A program made the position numbers and the translations under genes. The notes under the pieces are model-generated. The model was not told the DNA's origin. It made no database searches and was given only the letters and a program-made list of their open reading frames with translations. This document shows, in pieces, positions 38,190 to 47,086 of a stretch of 64,000 bases of DNA (the first letter of the stretch is position 1; each line of letters begins with the position of its first letter). The DNA lies in contig DAIDHP010000010.1 of assembly GCA_027459625.1 (NCBI GenBank), positions 30,088-94,087 of the forward strand, written 5' to 3'. The stretch comes from Chthonomonadales bacterium. Lineage in GTDB: Bacteria > Armatimonadota > Chthonomonadetes > Chthonomonadales > CAJBBX01.

Positions 38190-38588
38190 TGAAACACCTC
38201 CGTTGTTACGCCATCCCGCAGCGGTTAAATTCGTATCTTCAGCGCACTTATAACAAGGGCTATATCCGGATGAAACCCAACTCGCACCCACCATATTTTG
38301 AATCAAACCACAACCGAATGGGTTTTGTCAAACACATTTCGTGGATTTGTTGAAATAAACGTCCTCACCCTTTTCTATCGCAGCCTGCGTCGTCAGCTCA
38401 CGACTCCTGAAATCGCACTGCAGAAATGTTCGTCTGTTCGTACACATGGACCATCCAAGCGCGTTGAGTGGGGGAGACCTCATTTGACAGAAACGAATGA
38501 AAAGGATATACTTCGTTAACCCAATCACTAATTTACGCAAGTGAAAGTGAGGGGTTGTTTTCAGTATTTCGATCAAAGAAAAGTCAAT
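38190..38588. other. Intergenic region before metF
   Basis: No gene. Apart from the promoter at 38484-38512 it contains the leader of the Tat protein gene. The leader before metF was checked by eye for SAM and cobalamin riboswitch cores and none was recognised. Confidence 0.5.
38484..38512 (+). promoter_or_regulatory. Sigma-70 promoter of metF
   Basis: TTGACA (38484-38489), 17-nt spacer, TATACT (38507-38512). Transcription should start near 38519, about 70 nt before the metF start. Confidence 0.8.
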
Positions 38589-39512
38589 ATGCATATTCAG
38601 GATATTTTTAGACAGCATACTCCCACCTTCAGTTTCGAGTTCTTTCCACCAAAAACCGACGATGCGGAGAACCAACTAATTCAGGCGGCTCACGAGTTGG
38701 AGGAGTTAATACCCTCTTTCATCTCCGTCACATACGGCGCCGGCGGAGCCACTCGCCAGCGCACTCACGATTTGGTGCTGCGTATTCAGAGAGAAACTAT
38801 TTGCGATCCCATTCCCCATCTGACATGTATCAGTCATACGGAGCGGGAGATATCCGATATACTTCAGCGATATGCGGAAGCGGGGATTTCCAATATATTG
38901 GCTCTTGGCGGTGACGCCCCAAGGGATTTGGGAGATTACGATAGGAGTCGTGACCGGTTCCGCCATGCCGCCGATCTGGTTCGTTATATCAAGGATTTCA
39001 ATGAGACAGGCGTCCATCCTGATCCGCGCGGATTCGGCATAGGTGTCGCGGGTTTCCCGGAGGGGCATCCAAACACACCGAACCGTTTGTTGGAGATAGA
39101 TTATCTCAAAGCGAAGGTGGATACCGGCGCGGATTACATCGTCACCCAGCTTTTCTTCGACAATCACGATTTTTACGATTTCAGAGATCGGTGTCGTTTG
39201 GCGGGCATTCAAGTTCCCATCATCGCCGGTATAATGCCGGTGACCTCAAGCAAGGGGTTAATGCGAATGGGCGAATTGGCGTTAGGGGCACATTTCCCCG
39301 CCAAGCTCTTGCGCGCGATCGCCCGTTGCCACGGGGACGAATCCTATGTGCGTAAGGTGGGGGTGCAATGGGCGACGGAGCAATGCCGAGACCTTTTGGA
39401 TAACGAAGTCCAGGGCATTCATTTCTATACACTCAACCGTTCCACCGCCACGCGCGAGATATACGCAAATCTCGGGGTCAAAAACTCCAAGATGCTTGAA
39501 AAACAGAGTTGA
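38589..39512 (+). CDS. metF: 5,10-methylenetetrahydrofolate reductase
   Basis: 307 aa from the ATG at 38589; a GTG at 38541 would add 16 residues. Typical MetF: FSFEFFPPKTDDAE at the start (FAD/catalytic Glu), FISVTYGAGGATRQRT, HLTCISHT, NILALGGDAPRD and QLFFDNHDFYDF, GIMPVTS. The enzyme makes 5-methyltetrahydrofolate for methionine synthesis, using FAD. The gene stands alone behind its own promoter. The ribosome site is weak (AAAG). Confidence 0.93.
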   Translation: MHIQDIFRQHTPTFSFEFFPPKTDDAENQLIQAAHELEELIPSFISVTYGAGGATRQRTHDLVLRIQRETICDPIPHLTCISHTEREISDILQRYAEAGISNILALGGDAPRDLGDYDRSRDRFRHAADLVRYIKDFNETGVHPDPRGFGIGVAGFPEGHPNTPNRLLEIDYLKAKVDTGADYIVTQLFFDNHDFYDFRDRCRLAGIQVPIIAGIMPVTSSKGLMRMGELALGAHFPAKLLRAIARCHGDESYVRKVGVQWATEQCRDLLDNEVQGIHFYTLNRSTATREIYANLGVKNSKMLEKQS

Positions 39513-39616
39513 GAACTATCGAAATCTTGTAAGTGAACTCACACGCCCGCGTTCCAATGGGATTTCACAGGGTTTGCAACTTGCGCGGGCGTCCATTCCT
39601 TAACTTAGATAAATCC

Positions 39617-40798
39617 ATGCGCACACGCAGAGACAGGTTAATCCTACCGCTTCTCACGCTTATATTCGCCGTAACAGCGGGATGGTTCGCCTTTTACAAC
39701 GACAGCAAGGTTTCCGATACGCAGCCTTCCACGTATAACACGGGAAGAAAAGGGGTGCGAGTCGCCTTGCAACTGCTCCAGTCGGAGCATATTCCCGTCG
39801 GAAGGTTTGAATCGCCTTTCACCGATCTCTCTCCCGAAGTCGGAACCCTCTTCATCGCCGAACCCTTGGATCGCCCTATTACCTCTGCGGAGAGCACAAG
39901 TTTAGCGAACTGGGTGCATGCCGGAGGAACATTAATCGTTCTGAAAGACGCCGTTGCAATTCCCAACCAAACCATCAAGCTTTCAGAGTTGGATGCATAT
40001 AAAACACCAGCCAATACTTTTCAAATTCCACCCGCTGTTTCCGGCAAGCGTTTATTTAACAATGTGCGGCGAATATTCTACTCCGGCGATTGCGCTCTCA
40101 ACTTGTATAAGACGCGGATCATCAGCGTCCTTTTAAAACATGGCAAGGACGTCTATATGGTGGAATGGATGAGCCAGAAGGGTAAGGTCTATGTCCTTTC
40201 CAACGGCGTGGGGCTAACCAACGATTGCATCAATAAAGCGGATAATGCCATACTCATGGTCAATCTCTCGCATGCGGGTTCCGGTAATGGCGAATTCGAC
40301 TTTGATGAGTATCATCAAGGATACGGCGTGGGCGGTTCCGGTCAGTATTCCTTGTGGAAAGCGATTGGAGCTCCGGCACGCACTATTTTTTGGTACGCTC
40401 TCGTAGTCCTTATATTGTACATATTCAATGCGAACAGGCGTTTTGGCACAGTGAAGGAGTTGGAGAATCCGGAGGAGCGTAACATCACCGATTATGTGGC
40501 TTCCATCGCCAGTCTCTTCCAGCGAGCCAAAGCCTCCGAGATACCCGTGGAGATACTTTATCACACTCTTATTCAGACTGCTCGGGAAAAGCTTGGCGCT
40601 GATCCGGAAGCCACTCCGGAATATCTGGCGCATACTGGCGGAATGCAGGGGTATTGGGATGAATCCGCGATGCTCGTCCTTTTGTCACGCTGCAGGAATA
40701 TTGCGGAGGGAGTGAAATCGAACGAACAGGAAATGCTGCAACTGACGAAAAGTATGGATGAATACCTCAACAAGTTGGAAAGGGGAACAGATGGATAA
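39617..40798 (+). CDS. DUF4350 membrane protein
   Basis: 393 aa from the ATG at 39617; the frame runs upstream to 39533 without support. One membrane helix near the start (LILPLLTLIFAVTAGWFAFY), a DUF4350 domain (TYNTGRKGVRVALQLLQSEHIPVGRFESPFTDL ... TLFIAEPLDRPITSAE ... WVHAGGTLIVLKDA), and a second helix (TIFWYALVVLILYIFNANRRFG) with a cytoplasmic helical tail. DUF4350 genes usually neighbour MoxR ATPases and DUF58 proteins, and here the MoxR gene overlaps its end. The complex is thought to act in envelope or protein maturation. Confidence 0.85.
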   Translation: MRTRRDRLILPLLTLIFAVTAGWFAFYNDSKVSDTQPSTYNTGRKGVRVALQLLQSEHIPVGRFESPFTDLSPEVGTLFIAEPLDRPITSAESTSLANWVHAGGTLIVLKDAVAIPNQTIKLSELDAYKTPANTFQIPPAVSGKRLFNNVRRIFYSGDCALNLYKTRIISVLLKHGKDVYMVEWMSQKGKVYVLSNGVGLTNDCINKADNAILMVNLSHAGSGNGEFDFDEYHQGYGVGGSGQYSLWKAIGAPARTIFWYALVVLILYIFNANRRFGTVKELENPEERNITDYVASIASLFQRAKASEIPVEILYHTLIQTAREKLGADPEATPEYLAHTGGMQGYWDESAMLVLLSRCRNIAEGVKSNEQEMLQLTKSMDEYLNKLERGTDG

Positions 40799-41840
40799 CC
40801 AATTCGACGTCGATTCGAATGCGGAAGTTCCGATTGCCGATAAAATAGATAATAACGCCGTAAATGGTGTGACGGTTCCAATGGATACTCGATTGAGAAC
40901 GGAAGAGGTTTTCAATCGAGTTTTCGAGGAAATGGGCAAGGCGATTGTCGGGCAAACGGAGATGGTTGAGATGCTCTCCGTCGCCATTCTCGCAGGGGGG
41001 CATGTGCTATTGGAAGGAGTGCCGGGAACGGCGAAAACTCTCGCGGTGCGCGCCTTTTCCATCATTTGCCAGGTTCCCTTCGCTCGCATCCAGTTCACTC
41101 CCGATCTCATGCCCTCGGATATTCTCGGAACGAGCGTATTCGATCCCAAGGCGGGAGCCTTCAACATCATGAAAGGACCGCTTTTCGCCGGTATCGTTTT
41201 GGCGGACGAAGTCAATCGAACTCCTCCGAAAACTCAGGCGGCGCTTCTCGAAGCGATGGAGGAGAGACAGGTGACCATCGACGGCAAGCCTTATTCGCTT
41301 CCTTACCCCTTCATGGTCTGCGCCACTCAGAACCCCGTGGAGTTTGAAGGGACTTACCCCCTTCCCGAAGCTCAACTGGACCGATTTATGATAAAGGTCA
41401 GCGTGGATTATCCGAGTGAGAACGAAGAGTGCGATATTCTGGAGAGATATCAGAATGGATTTCGATCATCCGATCTTGAATCCTGCAACCTTTCACCCGT
41501 ACTCTCTGCGGAAACGCTGCGAGATCTCCAAAAAGAGGCGGATGCCGTGAGGGTGGACGAAGGGGTGCGGAAATATATCGTGGAAATCATACGGGCTGCA
41601 CGCGGGAACCGTCATCTTACGCTTGGCCCATCCCCTCGCGCCGCTATCACCATGCTTTTAACTTCGAAGGCTCTGGCGGCGATTCGAGGACGGAATTTTG
41701 TCACTCCCGATGATGTGAAGAGCCTCACCCGGTCTGTATTGGGGCATCGGCTTATCCTGCGACCGGAGAGCGAGATCGAAGGTTATACGGCGGAACGGGT
41801 GTTGGAGATGACTCTGCAAAACGTGACCGTTCCGCGATAG
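40791..41840 (+). CDS. MoxR-family AAA+ ATPase
   Basis: 349 aa from the ATG at 40791, overlapping the DUF4350 stop as ATGGATAA, with AAGGGGA upstream. Walker A is GVPGTAKT, Walker B GIVLADEVNRTPPKTQAALLEAMEE, and sensor region FMVCATQNPVEFEGTYPLPEAQLDRF, all typical of MoxR. A C-terminal lid (NRHLTLGPSPRAAITMLLTSKALAAIRGRNFVTPDDVKSL) follows. MoxR proteins act as chaperones, often with a DUF58/VWA protein; no DUF58 gene follows here, which is unusual. Confidence 0.93.
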   Translation: MDNQFDVDSNAEVPIADKIDNNAVNGVTVPMDTRLRTEEVFNRVFEEMGKAIVGQTEMVEMLSVAILAGGHVLLEGVPGTAKTLAVRAFSIICQVPFARIQFTPDLMPSDILGTSVFDPKAGAFNIMKGPLFAGIVLADEVNRTPPKTQAALLEAMEERQVTIDGKPYSLPYPFMVCATQNPVEFEGTYPLPEAQLDRFMIKVSVDYPSENEECDILERYQNGFRSSDLESCNLSPVLSAETLRDLQKEADAVRVDEGVRKYIVEIIRAARGNRHLTLGPSPRAAITMLLTSKALAAIRGRNFVTPDDVKSLTRSVLGHRLILRPESEIEGYTAERVLEMTLQNVTVPR

Positions 41841-41905
41841 GCGATCACTGGTTTCACGTTGTGGAGAAAAATATTTTGACACCGAAACGAGGATGGGATG
41901 TGTGG

Positions 41906-42868
41906 CTAAGAGGCGAAGTGATCATAACCTCCTCTCATCGCCACCATATTTCCCTCTTTTAGACGATGTAAACCCTCCGGTTTGGGGAGGATTTCCCCAA
42001 CAACGGTGAAATCTGAAAACTCCTCCTTCAACATGGCTATGTTCTCGGGCGGGATGGTGAACACCAGTTCGAAATCCTCCCCTCCATACAGGGCGTATTC
42101 CTGTGACTCCTCTTGGAGGAGTTGCGCCATTTGAAGCGTATCAATCGAAATGGGGATGCGTTCCCAATCGATTTGAGCGCCTGTTCCGCTCTCTTCGCAG
42201 ATATGCCTCACTTCGCTTCCAAGACCATCGCTCACATCGATCATTGCGTGCGCGTGGCGAGCGATCGCCATCGCCTCCTCGCGGGTTCGGCAATGCGGTT
42301 CCAAATGTCCCTGAACGTAGCCATCCCTGACGCCTCTCTTCAGAAGTCTCAGACCGGCTTCGCTCTTGCCCAAGGTTCCTGTGACGCAGATGAAATCCCC
42401 GGGAACGGCATCCGATCGGAGTCGCAACATGCTCTTTTCGACCTCGCCGATCACGGTTAGACTGAGCGTCATTTCGCATCCATGCGTGGTATCACCTCCT
42501 ATCAGCGAGACTTCATGCCGGGCGGCGGAATCATAGAGCCCCCGATACAGTTCCTCCATGAACTCCACGGTGGTATCCGTTTTGAGAGACAAGGATAGAA
42601 ACGCCCAGCTTGGAGATCCCCCCATGGCGAGGATATCGGACACATTGGATTCCATGAGCTTACGCCCGATCTGGAATGGGGTGTGCCACGCCAACGTGAA
42701 GTGATCATCCTCCACCATCATATCCACGGTGATCAGAAGATACTTTTCCTGCGTGTATTCGACTACCGCGCAATCGTCTCCGACCCCCTTAATCACCGCA
42801 GGGTCCTGGCTTTCACCCGTCAGACGCTTGATTAATGCGAATTCACCGCCGAGTTCCGCTATTCTCAT
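41906..42868 (-). CDS. thiL: Thiamine-monophosphate kinase
   Basis: 320 aa from the ATG at 42868, which overlaps the thiC stop as ATGA. ThiL motifs: [78 protein letters not shown] and [11 protein letters not shown]. It phosphorylates thiamine monophosphate to the active diphosphate. It is the only gene of this thi operon that is intact. That would make sense if the cell takes up thiamine or its monophosphate and no longer makes the pyrimidine (inference). Confidence 0.93.
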   Translation of the reverse strand: MRIAELGGEFALIKRLTGESQDPAVIKGVGDDCAVVEYTQEKYLLITVDMMVEDDHFTLAWHTPFQIGRKLMESNVSDILAMGGSPSWAFLSLSLKTDTTVEFMEELYRGLYDSAARHEVSLIGGDTTHGCEMTLSLTVIGEVEKSMLRLRSDAVPGDFICVTGTLGKSEAGLRLLKRGVRDGYVQGHLEPHCRTREEAMAIARHAHAMIDVSDGLGSEVRHICEESGTGAQIDWERIPISIDTLQMAQLLQEESQEYALYGGEDFELVFTIPPENIAMLKEEFSDFTVVGEILPKPEGLHRLKEGNMVAMRGGYDHFAS

Positions 42869-44134
42869 TGAAGATATTGTCCTCGACACTCTCGGTTGAT
42901 CTTCGCGGAGCAAATATCTCCGCACATTGTGCAGACTTCGATATCCTCCTTACCGGTCTCGCGTCGAATCTCTCTCGCTCTTTCCGGATTAAACGCCAAC
43001 CGATACATCCCCTCCCAGTCCAGATTGCTTCTCGCTTGTGACATGGCGTCATCGCGGTCTCGAACATGAGGGATGCCTCTGGCGATGTCCGCCGTGTGCG
43101 CCGCGATCTTCGAGGCGATTACGCCATCGATGATATCCTTCACGTTGGGAAGCCCCAGATGCTCCTTCGGAGTGAGATAGCAGAGGAAATCCGCCCCGTA
43201 ATAAGCAGCCAAGGCCCCGCCGATGGCTCCGGTAAGATGATCATACCCGGGAGAACAGTCGGTAAACAAAGGACCAAGCACGTAAAACGGTGCATCATTG
43301 CAGTATTGCTTTTGCAATTCCACATTCCTTTGGATTTGATTCAAAGGAACATGCCCCGGTCCTTCGATCATCACCTGAACGCCCATCTCCTTCGCCCGGG
43401 AGGCTAACTCTCCCAATGTTCTTAGCTCGGCAAGCTGCGCCACATCGGTCGTGTCCGCGAGGCAACCAGGGCGCAGACCGTCCCCAAGGCTTAAGACCAC
43501 ATCGTGTTTTTTAGCCATCTCCAAAATCTCTTCATACCTGGTGTATAAGGGGTTCTCATTGTTATGGTACATCATCCATTTGATCAGAAAACTTCCCCCG
43601 CGTGAAACGACCCCCATGATCCTGGAATTCAACATAGGAATGCACTGTATTGTGACTCCGCATGAACGGTGATGAAATCCACCCCATCCTCAATATGCGT
43701 GGCGATGGCATCCAAAAAGTCGTCCTCGCCAATGTCCGCCACGGAGGGATGACAAACGATAGCCTCGTACACTGGCACCGTTCCGACGGGTATTGGGATT
43801 CACTCAACACCGTGAGTCTCATTTCACGAATGTCACCGCCGGTGGAGAGGTCCATGATCGTATCCGCCCCGTATTTTACCGCCATGCGGAGTTTTTCCAA
43901 CTCCATCTTCGGCGTGACGTTATAGTTCGAGGTGCCGATATATGCATTGATCTTTATTTTCAGACCCTTGCCAATCGCCACCGGCGTGCAATCATGGAGT
44001 TGGCTTTTTAGAATCACCGTGTTGCCAGCGGCTATGTGATTGCGAATCTCCTCATCGTCCAATGGTTCCGTGAGAGCCGCTTGCCGCATAATCGGGGAGA
44101 TAACTCCTCTGACCGCCTCTTCAAGCTGTGTCAT
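42865..44134 (-). pseudogene. thiC: Phosphomethylpyrimidine synthase, two frameshifts
   Basis: The ATG at 44134 (AAGGAGG upstream) begins a clear ThiC: MTQLEEAVRGVISPIMRQAALTEPLDD ... GADTIMDLSTGGDIREMRLTVLSESQYP. There the frame breaks: a run of three G on the + strand (43788-43790) lacks one base. The next frame continues [44 protein letters not shown] second one-base loss (CC at 43658-43659) puts the rest into a third frame, [38 protein letters not shown] through the iron-sulfur motif [16 protein letters not shown]. The middle and end are well conserved, so the breaks are recent, or sequencing errors. ThiC makes HMP phosphate from AIR. Confidence 0.88.
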
Positions 44135-44739
44135 CTTTCGAACCTCCTTTGAAATTTACCTATCTCTTCGGCCACATCCTCCTTCGTCAGCACCGCCGAG
44201 ATGGCGCAAATCATATCCGCTCCCGCCTTGATCACGTCACTCGCGTTTAAGGTTGATACCTCCTATAGCGACAATCGGAATTATACAATGCGCACGGATT
44301 TCCCTCAGAGTTTTCAATCCGCATGGGGTTCCGGAATCGGATTACGTGCGCGTGGTGAATATCGGGCTCACGCCAAGATAGTCCGCCGATGCCATTACCG
44401 CAATCAACGCCTCGTTCAGGTTGTGAACTGCAACGCCGATGATCTTTTTCTCGCCAAGTAAACCTCTCCCACTTCACAGGGCAGATCATCCTGACCCAAA
44501 TGCACTCCGTCGGCGTTGACAGCCAATGCGATGTCTATCCTGTCGTTAATGATCAATTTCGTTTTCGTTCCTGTGCAAAACGTCATCAGCGTTTTCGCTT
44601 CGCGGTAAAGATCCCCCGAGGTTGCGGACTTATCTCTTAACTGGATGATCTCCACTCCAGCCATTAACGCTTGGCTCACATCCTTTTCATTTCCTTGTCG
44701 ACTGCAATTCGAGTCGGTGATAAAGTAGTAGTCCCTCAT
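44131..44739 (-). pseudogene. thiE: Thiamine-phosphate synthase, multiply disrupted
   Basis: Begins MRDYYFITDSNCSRQGNEKDVSQALMAGVEIIQLRDK and includes the phosphate and metal sites (LIINDRIDIALAVNADGVHLGQDD). One G is missing near 44453-44456, after which ThiE continues as IIGVAVHNLNEALIAVMASADYLGVSPIFTTRT. An in-frame TAA follows (44342-44344), then SDSGTPCGLKTLREIRAHCIIPIVAIGGINL. An extra base in the T-run 44246-44248 shifts the frame a second time to NASDVIKAGADMICAISAVLTKEDVAEEIGKFQRRFER and the stop. Three separate lesions make a functional product very unlikely. Starts and stops still overlap those of thiM and thiC as ATGA. Confidence 0.87.
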
Positions 44740-45527
44740 TTTCTCACCTTTTGCATCCCGGTAACCTGCTCCTCGGTCAATGAATGGAGGCTATCCATCA
44801 GAGCGTGCTTGAATTGCAAGGGCCCTTTCGCGGATGCCGCCGCAATTTCGGCGGCGATGCCATAGCAGCATAAGCCGGCAGCCGCTGCGGAAGCCAAATC
44901 CCCTAGGGAGGCGGCAACGAAGGATCCGATAACCGAAGTCGCCATGCATCCGGTGCCGACCACTCGAGTCATCATCTCCGAACCATTATCGACGGTAAAA
45001 ACATTTTCGCCATCTATGATAACATCCCGCTTGCCGGTTATCACCGCAGTGCAATCTCTTTGCCATGATATCTCACGAGCGATGTCAAGTAAGTCCTCTT
45101 TAACGTCCCTGGTGTCCACCCCTTTCGTGCGCACATGTCGCCCGGCAATGCGCGCCATTTCAGAGGAGTTTCCTTTCAAAACATCTATATGAATCGAATC
45201 CAGCAGTTCGAAACTCATTTTGTTTCGGAAGGATGTCGCCCCGGCTCCGAGGACATCCAAGACCACCGGGATTTTACTTTCATTGGCTACGGCGGCGGCT
45301 AATTTCATGATTTTGATGATTTCGGTTGTCAATGTGCCGATATTCAAGACCAAGGCGGAGGAGATACCGCACATCTCTTCCACCTACTCGGGGGCGTGCG
45401 CCATTACAGGGGAGGCTCCAAGCGATTTCACCACCTGAGCGCAATCGTAAATCGTGACCCTGTTCGTGATATGATGCACCAATGGGTTGGTTGCTCGCAC
45501 GCATTCCAGAAACGGATAAGCTTTCAT
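44736..45527 (-). pseudogene. thiM: Hydroxyethylthiazole kinase with internal stop
   Basis: From the ATG at 45527 (GGAG 8 nt upstream): [47 protein letters not shown], then an in-frame TAG (45384-45386) where family members have Glu, then VEEMCGISSALVLNIGTLTTE to the end in the same frame. The body keeps ThiM motifs, including VLDVLGAGATSFR and the anion-hole VVGTGCMATSVIGSF. A single substitution (probably GAG to TAG) accounts for the break. ThiM salvages the thiazole part of thiamine. It is the first gene after the riboswitch. Confidence 0.85.
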
Positions 45528-45591
45528 CCATATTTCTCCAATAGAGGATGGGGCGGATTCGAGAGGAGGGAGGAAATGGGAGAAAAAGGCC

Positions 45592-45670
45592 TGTATCCCT
45601 TTCGCCGGCATTATCCGGATCAGGTTCAACGGGTATGATCTCAGGCTCCTCTGCGGGAACCACCCCAGGT
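45592..45670 (-). promoter_or_regulatory. TPP riboswitch (THI element)
   Basis: On the minus strand the conserved cores are all present in order: CTGGGGTG, GGAGCCTGAGATCATACCC, TTGAACCTGATCCGG and TAATGCCGGCGAAGGGA. It lies 64 nt upstream of the thiM start. When thiamine diphosphate binds it should shut off the thi operon. The aptamer is intact although three of the four genes it controls are broken. Confidence 0.95.
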
Positions 45671-45758
45671 TAAATGCTTTCAGCCCCCTATCCGTTTTCA
45701 AAGGGAATGGGGACGTTGCCAATCTTAATTTACGCGAAAAAGAGAGAGGAAGGCAACT

Positions 45759-46091
45759 TTAAATCCGATTTGAACGGGGTTTCAGGGCAAACGCAAAGCC
45801 GAAATCAGGCGTGTCGATAACTGACACCCGTTCATACCCCGCCTCTTCAAGGATTTCCCGCTTTTTTATCGCGGAAGGAACGCGATCTTCCACGACAACT
45901 GAGGATGACTCTCGGTGTATCGAATTCACCCTCTCTCTCCGGATTGGATCAGAGAGGATCAAAGCCCCGCCAGCTAGTAAAATGCGTTTCAATTCCGATA
46001 ACGCCCTTATCTTGTTTTCAAAATAAGGATAAGCGGCGTTGCAGAAAATCCTGATTGTCAGTAAGCGCGTTTTCTTCTTGGGATATAACGT
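45759..46091 (-). pseudogene. C-terminal fragment of a SAM methyltransferase
   Basis: In one frame the minus strand reads IFCNAAYPYFENKIRALSELKRILLAGGALILSDPIRRERVNSIHRE ... KKREILEEAGYERVSVIDTPDFGFAFALKPR. This is the second half of a class I methyltransferase (after the SAM-binding motifs, which are missing). There is no ribosome site or start. The N-terminal half is absent and its place is taken by the lipoprotein fragment upstream, so an internal deletion has joined two genes. The 5' limit is approximate. Confidence 0.65.
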
Positions 46092-46227
46092 TATCGCCTC
46101 GGACGTCTTGGATCAAGGTTGAAAGCATGGAGGTGGTGGCTACGGAGTGCAAACGATTGGATTGGCGCGACGCGCACCCGCCAAGAACCAGAGAAAAAAC
46201 GATAAAGAGCAATGGCAGACGCTTCAT
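46018..46227 (-). pseudogene. N-terminal fragment of a ZnuA-like metal-binding lipoprotein
   Basis: 69 codons: lipoprotein signal with lipobox LVLGGCASRQ, then LHSVATTSMLSTLIQDVRGDNVIS, which matches the first beta-strand and helix of metal (zinc/manganese) ABC transporter binding proteins. Soon after, the similarity ends and the frame runs into methyltransferase sequence in another phase, stopping at 46018. A good ribosome site (GGGGAG) remains in front of the ATG. Full relatives have about 300 residues. Confidence 0.6.
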
Positions 46228-47086
46228 TTTCGTTCACTCCCCGTAACTCGTGTCCCAAAACGTGCGCCACACGCTCTCCTGAACAATTCGGAGCGGTACC
46301 CTGTTCATTGGTATGGGGATTCCGTTGGCTTCTGTGTGCTCCGTGTTGCTATGATATTGATCGGGATTCATCTATTTCATATGAAAATCGCCGAACAGGA
46401 TGTTTGAACCCCCGTTATGGACTCGGTAAACCGCCCGGAAGCTTGTCTCCCCTTCTGCGAAGAGCCAGACATGATTATAAACGATTGTAATGGTTCCGAT
46501 AACATTATCCCGTTTCGGATTCCCACTCCGCTTCCACTAGATAATCTCTGATAATATCCCTTATTGCTTCCGATCGCGTATTATATTCTTTTTTTTAATG
46601 GAAAAATCGAATTATATAATCAAATCCTCCGGCATGAAAACGCCAAATCTAATTAGCATTGTTGTCTATCAATCCTTTCAGGCGAAAACCATCGTCATTT
46701 ATATTTGCAGCTTATGACTTTGAGTGTTCACTATTTGGGATTGCAATCACGAAGTATTATTTATGAATATATATATCCTGATATATTCATTTAAGCCATT
46801 ATGATTTTTGTATTTGCATTTGGAAAATGCATCTATATCTTGACTTCATATGTGGAATTCAATATAATGAATGGATCCGAAATTCATTGGAATGACGGTT
46901 GCTTTTTGATATCCATTCAGATGAATATGTCATAACCATTGTGCGGTTTCGATATACGCACAGACCGTATTGAGAAGCAATGCATTGTTTGTTGATATCT
47001 TACAATAAATCATTGGCATTAACTATATACAAGTTATATCATATTCCAATCATAATCAACAACATTTCAAATTCCAAAGGAGAAAG
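46228..47086. other. Gene-free, AT-rich region
   Basis: No credible coding region in 859 bp. The left third (to about 46490) has the composition of the flanking genes and may be debris of the decayed block. From 46550 on it is strongly AT-rich with small inverted repeats, for example GCATTT/AAATGC near 46816-46830 and GAATATAT/ATATATTC near 46763-46786. It carries the promoter at 46840-46868 and so the long leader of the lipoprotein gene. Confidence 0.6.
46840..46868 (+). promoter_or_regulatory. Sigma-70 promoter of the 47087 lipoprotein gene
   Basis: TTGACT (46840-46845), 17-nt spacer, TATAAT (46863-46868). It predicts a leader of about 210 nt, long enough for regulation in the RNA. Confidence 0.7.

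Noticed and set aside
38190..38588. SAM or cobalamin riboswitch before metF
   Set aside because: The conserved cores of these riboswitches are not seen; a plain sigma-70 promoter with a short leader explains the region.
44247..44489. 80-codon minus-strand frame inside thiE as a separate gene
   Set aside because: It reads the thiE region in a non-native phase; the native ThiE sequence is found in the other frames, so this is a shadow.
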